Positions 20,733 to 21,339 of a stretch of 21,339 nt of DNA are shown here, piece after piece. Position 1 is the stretch's first letter. Each line of letters opens with the position of its first letter. The notes under the pieces were generated by a model. The model was not told the origin of the DNA. It ran no database searches and was given only the letters and a program-made list of their open reading frames with translations. The translations under genes and the position numbers were made by a program. The stretch comes from a virus: IMG/VR virus record IMGVR_UViG_3300037089_000269, positions 1 to 21,339 of that record; one strand, written 5' to 3'.

Positions 20733-21339
20733 TTCGGACGCTTATCATCGCTTTGCTAATGGGTATTGCTCCTGCGGTTCACTCGTACTGCGTCACGCAG
20801 CCGTCCGGACTGGGGTTAGGCGTCCCGACCTACGGAGACAGCGGCCCGGCGTGGACGTCGTGCGTGACGCAGGACCTCATCACACTCAACGCAGGCGTCC
20901 CCAGCACGGCCAGCCTGGCCGGATACGTAAGCACTGGCACGTTCGCCGCAAGCACCGGGACCCTCACTAACGTCAAGGCCAGTACCGGGACCTGTTCGTC
21001 TGGCTACGCCGCCCAGGTCCTGGGCTCCGGGTCCGTGTCGTGCGTCTCGATAATATCAGAGGTCAGCACCAACACCATCACCGGAGTCCTGCCGCTGGCG
21101 AAGGGCGGGCTCGCCAACACCATCGGGCAGGCCCAGAGCGTGGTGTCCGGGGGCGTGGATTTCTCCACCCTAACAGCCTACGCCCAGGCCGTGAGTTCGG
21201 CGGCGTCAGCGGCAATGAGTTATGGTCAGGCCACAAGTTCCGGGGCTTATGCCGCCATCAGCGCGACGGGGACCCTAGCGGCCCAGGCTTTGTCTTATGG
21301 GCAAGCTACATCCTCCGGGGTCTATGCGGCTGTCTCAGC
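20729..21339 (+). CDS. Tail fibre-like protein with N-terminal Sec signal peptide (3' end outside window)
   Basis: ATG 20729 overlaps the hub TGA (ATGA). 203 complete codons are visible and the frame is open at the right edge. Residues 1-19 are a signal peptide (Arg3, hydrophobic core TLIIALLMGIAPAV, cleavage after HS at 19/20). The mature part has four cysteines (YCVT, TSCV, GTCSSG, VSCVS), then STG(T) motifs, the fibre-type ITGVLPLAKGGLANT motif seen in many tail fibres, and 15-residue repeats SYGQATSSGxYAAxS. Fibres bind the host receptor and normally fold in the cytoplasm without a signal peptide. The position right after the hub supports fibre; the signal peptide is the odd part. Confidence 0.75.
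   Translation, partial: MIRTLIIALLMGIAPAVHSYCVTQPSGLGLGVPTYGDSGPAWTSCVTQDLITLNAGVPSTASLAGYVSTGTFAASTGTLTNVKASTGTCSSGYAAQVLGSGSVSCVSIISEVSTNTITGVLPLAKGGLANTIGQAQSVVSGGVDFSTLTAYAQAVSSAASAAMSYGQATSSGAYAAISATGTLAAQALSYGQATSSGVYAAVS
21173..21337 (+). repeat. Coding repeats in the tail fibre (15-aa unit)
   Basis: SYGQATSSGAYAAIS is encoded at 21218-21262 and SYGQATSSGVYAAVS at 21293-21337, 75 nt apart; a degenerate copy (TAYAQAVSSAASAAM) is at 21173-21217. The two good copies differ at many synonymous positions (for example AGT/TCT, GGT/GGG, GCC/GCT), so the repeat is kept at protein level. It probably forms part of a trimeric helical fibre shaft. Confidence 0.65.

Noticed and set aside
1-21339. 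CRISPR arrays, insertion sequences, integrase or diversity-generating retroelement
   Set aside because: No regularly spaced repeats, transposase/integrase motifs, reverse transcriptase or template/variable repeats were seen on either strand.

Overview
The window is most of the early-to-late backbone of a tailed bacteriophage (or prophage), almost entirely on the plus strand. The head module is Mu/B3-like: a DUF935-type portal fused to a MuF head protein, a Mu I-type protease with a nested scaffold start, a small decoration protein, the major capsid protein, a DUF1320 connector and a gpG-like morphogenesis protein. The tail module has a tail-tube protein, one tape-measure gene and a hub, but no sheath gene, so the virion is probably a siphovirus. 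The DNA is clearly GC-rich, with codon-coupled GTGA/ATGA gene overlaps. Sec-type signal peptides with A-x-A-like cleavage sites suggest a Gram-negative-type host, but I cannot name the host. No integrase, transposase, repressor, lysis gene, tRNA or CRISPR array is visible.

Layout. 1-540 holds two small minus-strand genes. 541-1040 is a divergent control region: two near-consensus sigma70 promoters, each TTGACA-N17-TAYRAT type, point away from each other. Each is followed at its expected start site by a leader of about 120-126 nt with the same topology: a long stem P1, a GAAGAAA element, CUUC, then a second helix P2 whose two strands lie in the P1 loop and downstream of P1, a U-rich tract, a Shine-Dalgarno sequence and a start codon. 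1041-2508 holds a hypothetical gene and a phage replication protein whose linker carries iteron-like repeats beside an AT-rich tract. 2505-3444 is a zone of small genes, several of which look broken: a nuclease-like head joined to a kinase tail, a zinc-finger gene without a start codon, and a frameshifted mini-gene. 3445-3748 is non-coding and rich in inverted repeats, ending in a roughly 22-bp stem just before the small terminase gene.

3749-5954 encodes the packaging motor (small terminase, a zinc-ribbon mini-protein, large terminase). 5951-14137 is head and connector assembly. 14153-20732 is tail assembly. The tail fibre starts at 20729 and runs off the right edge.

Two aspects stand out. 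One is the matched pair of structured leaders on the divergent early transcripts, which resembles in logic (not in sequence) the cis-acting RNA antitermination sites of phage HK022. The other is the presence of Sec signal peptides on three proteins embedded in the virion operon (11716, 12634 and 20729), two of them beside the capsid gene and one a tail fibre, with an even number of cysteines in each visible mature part.
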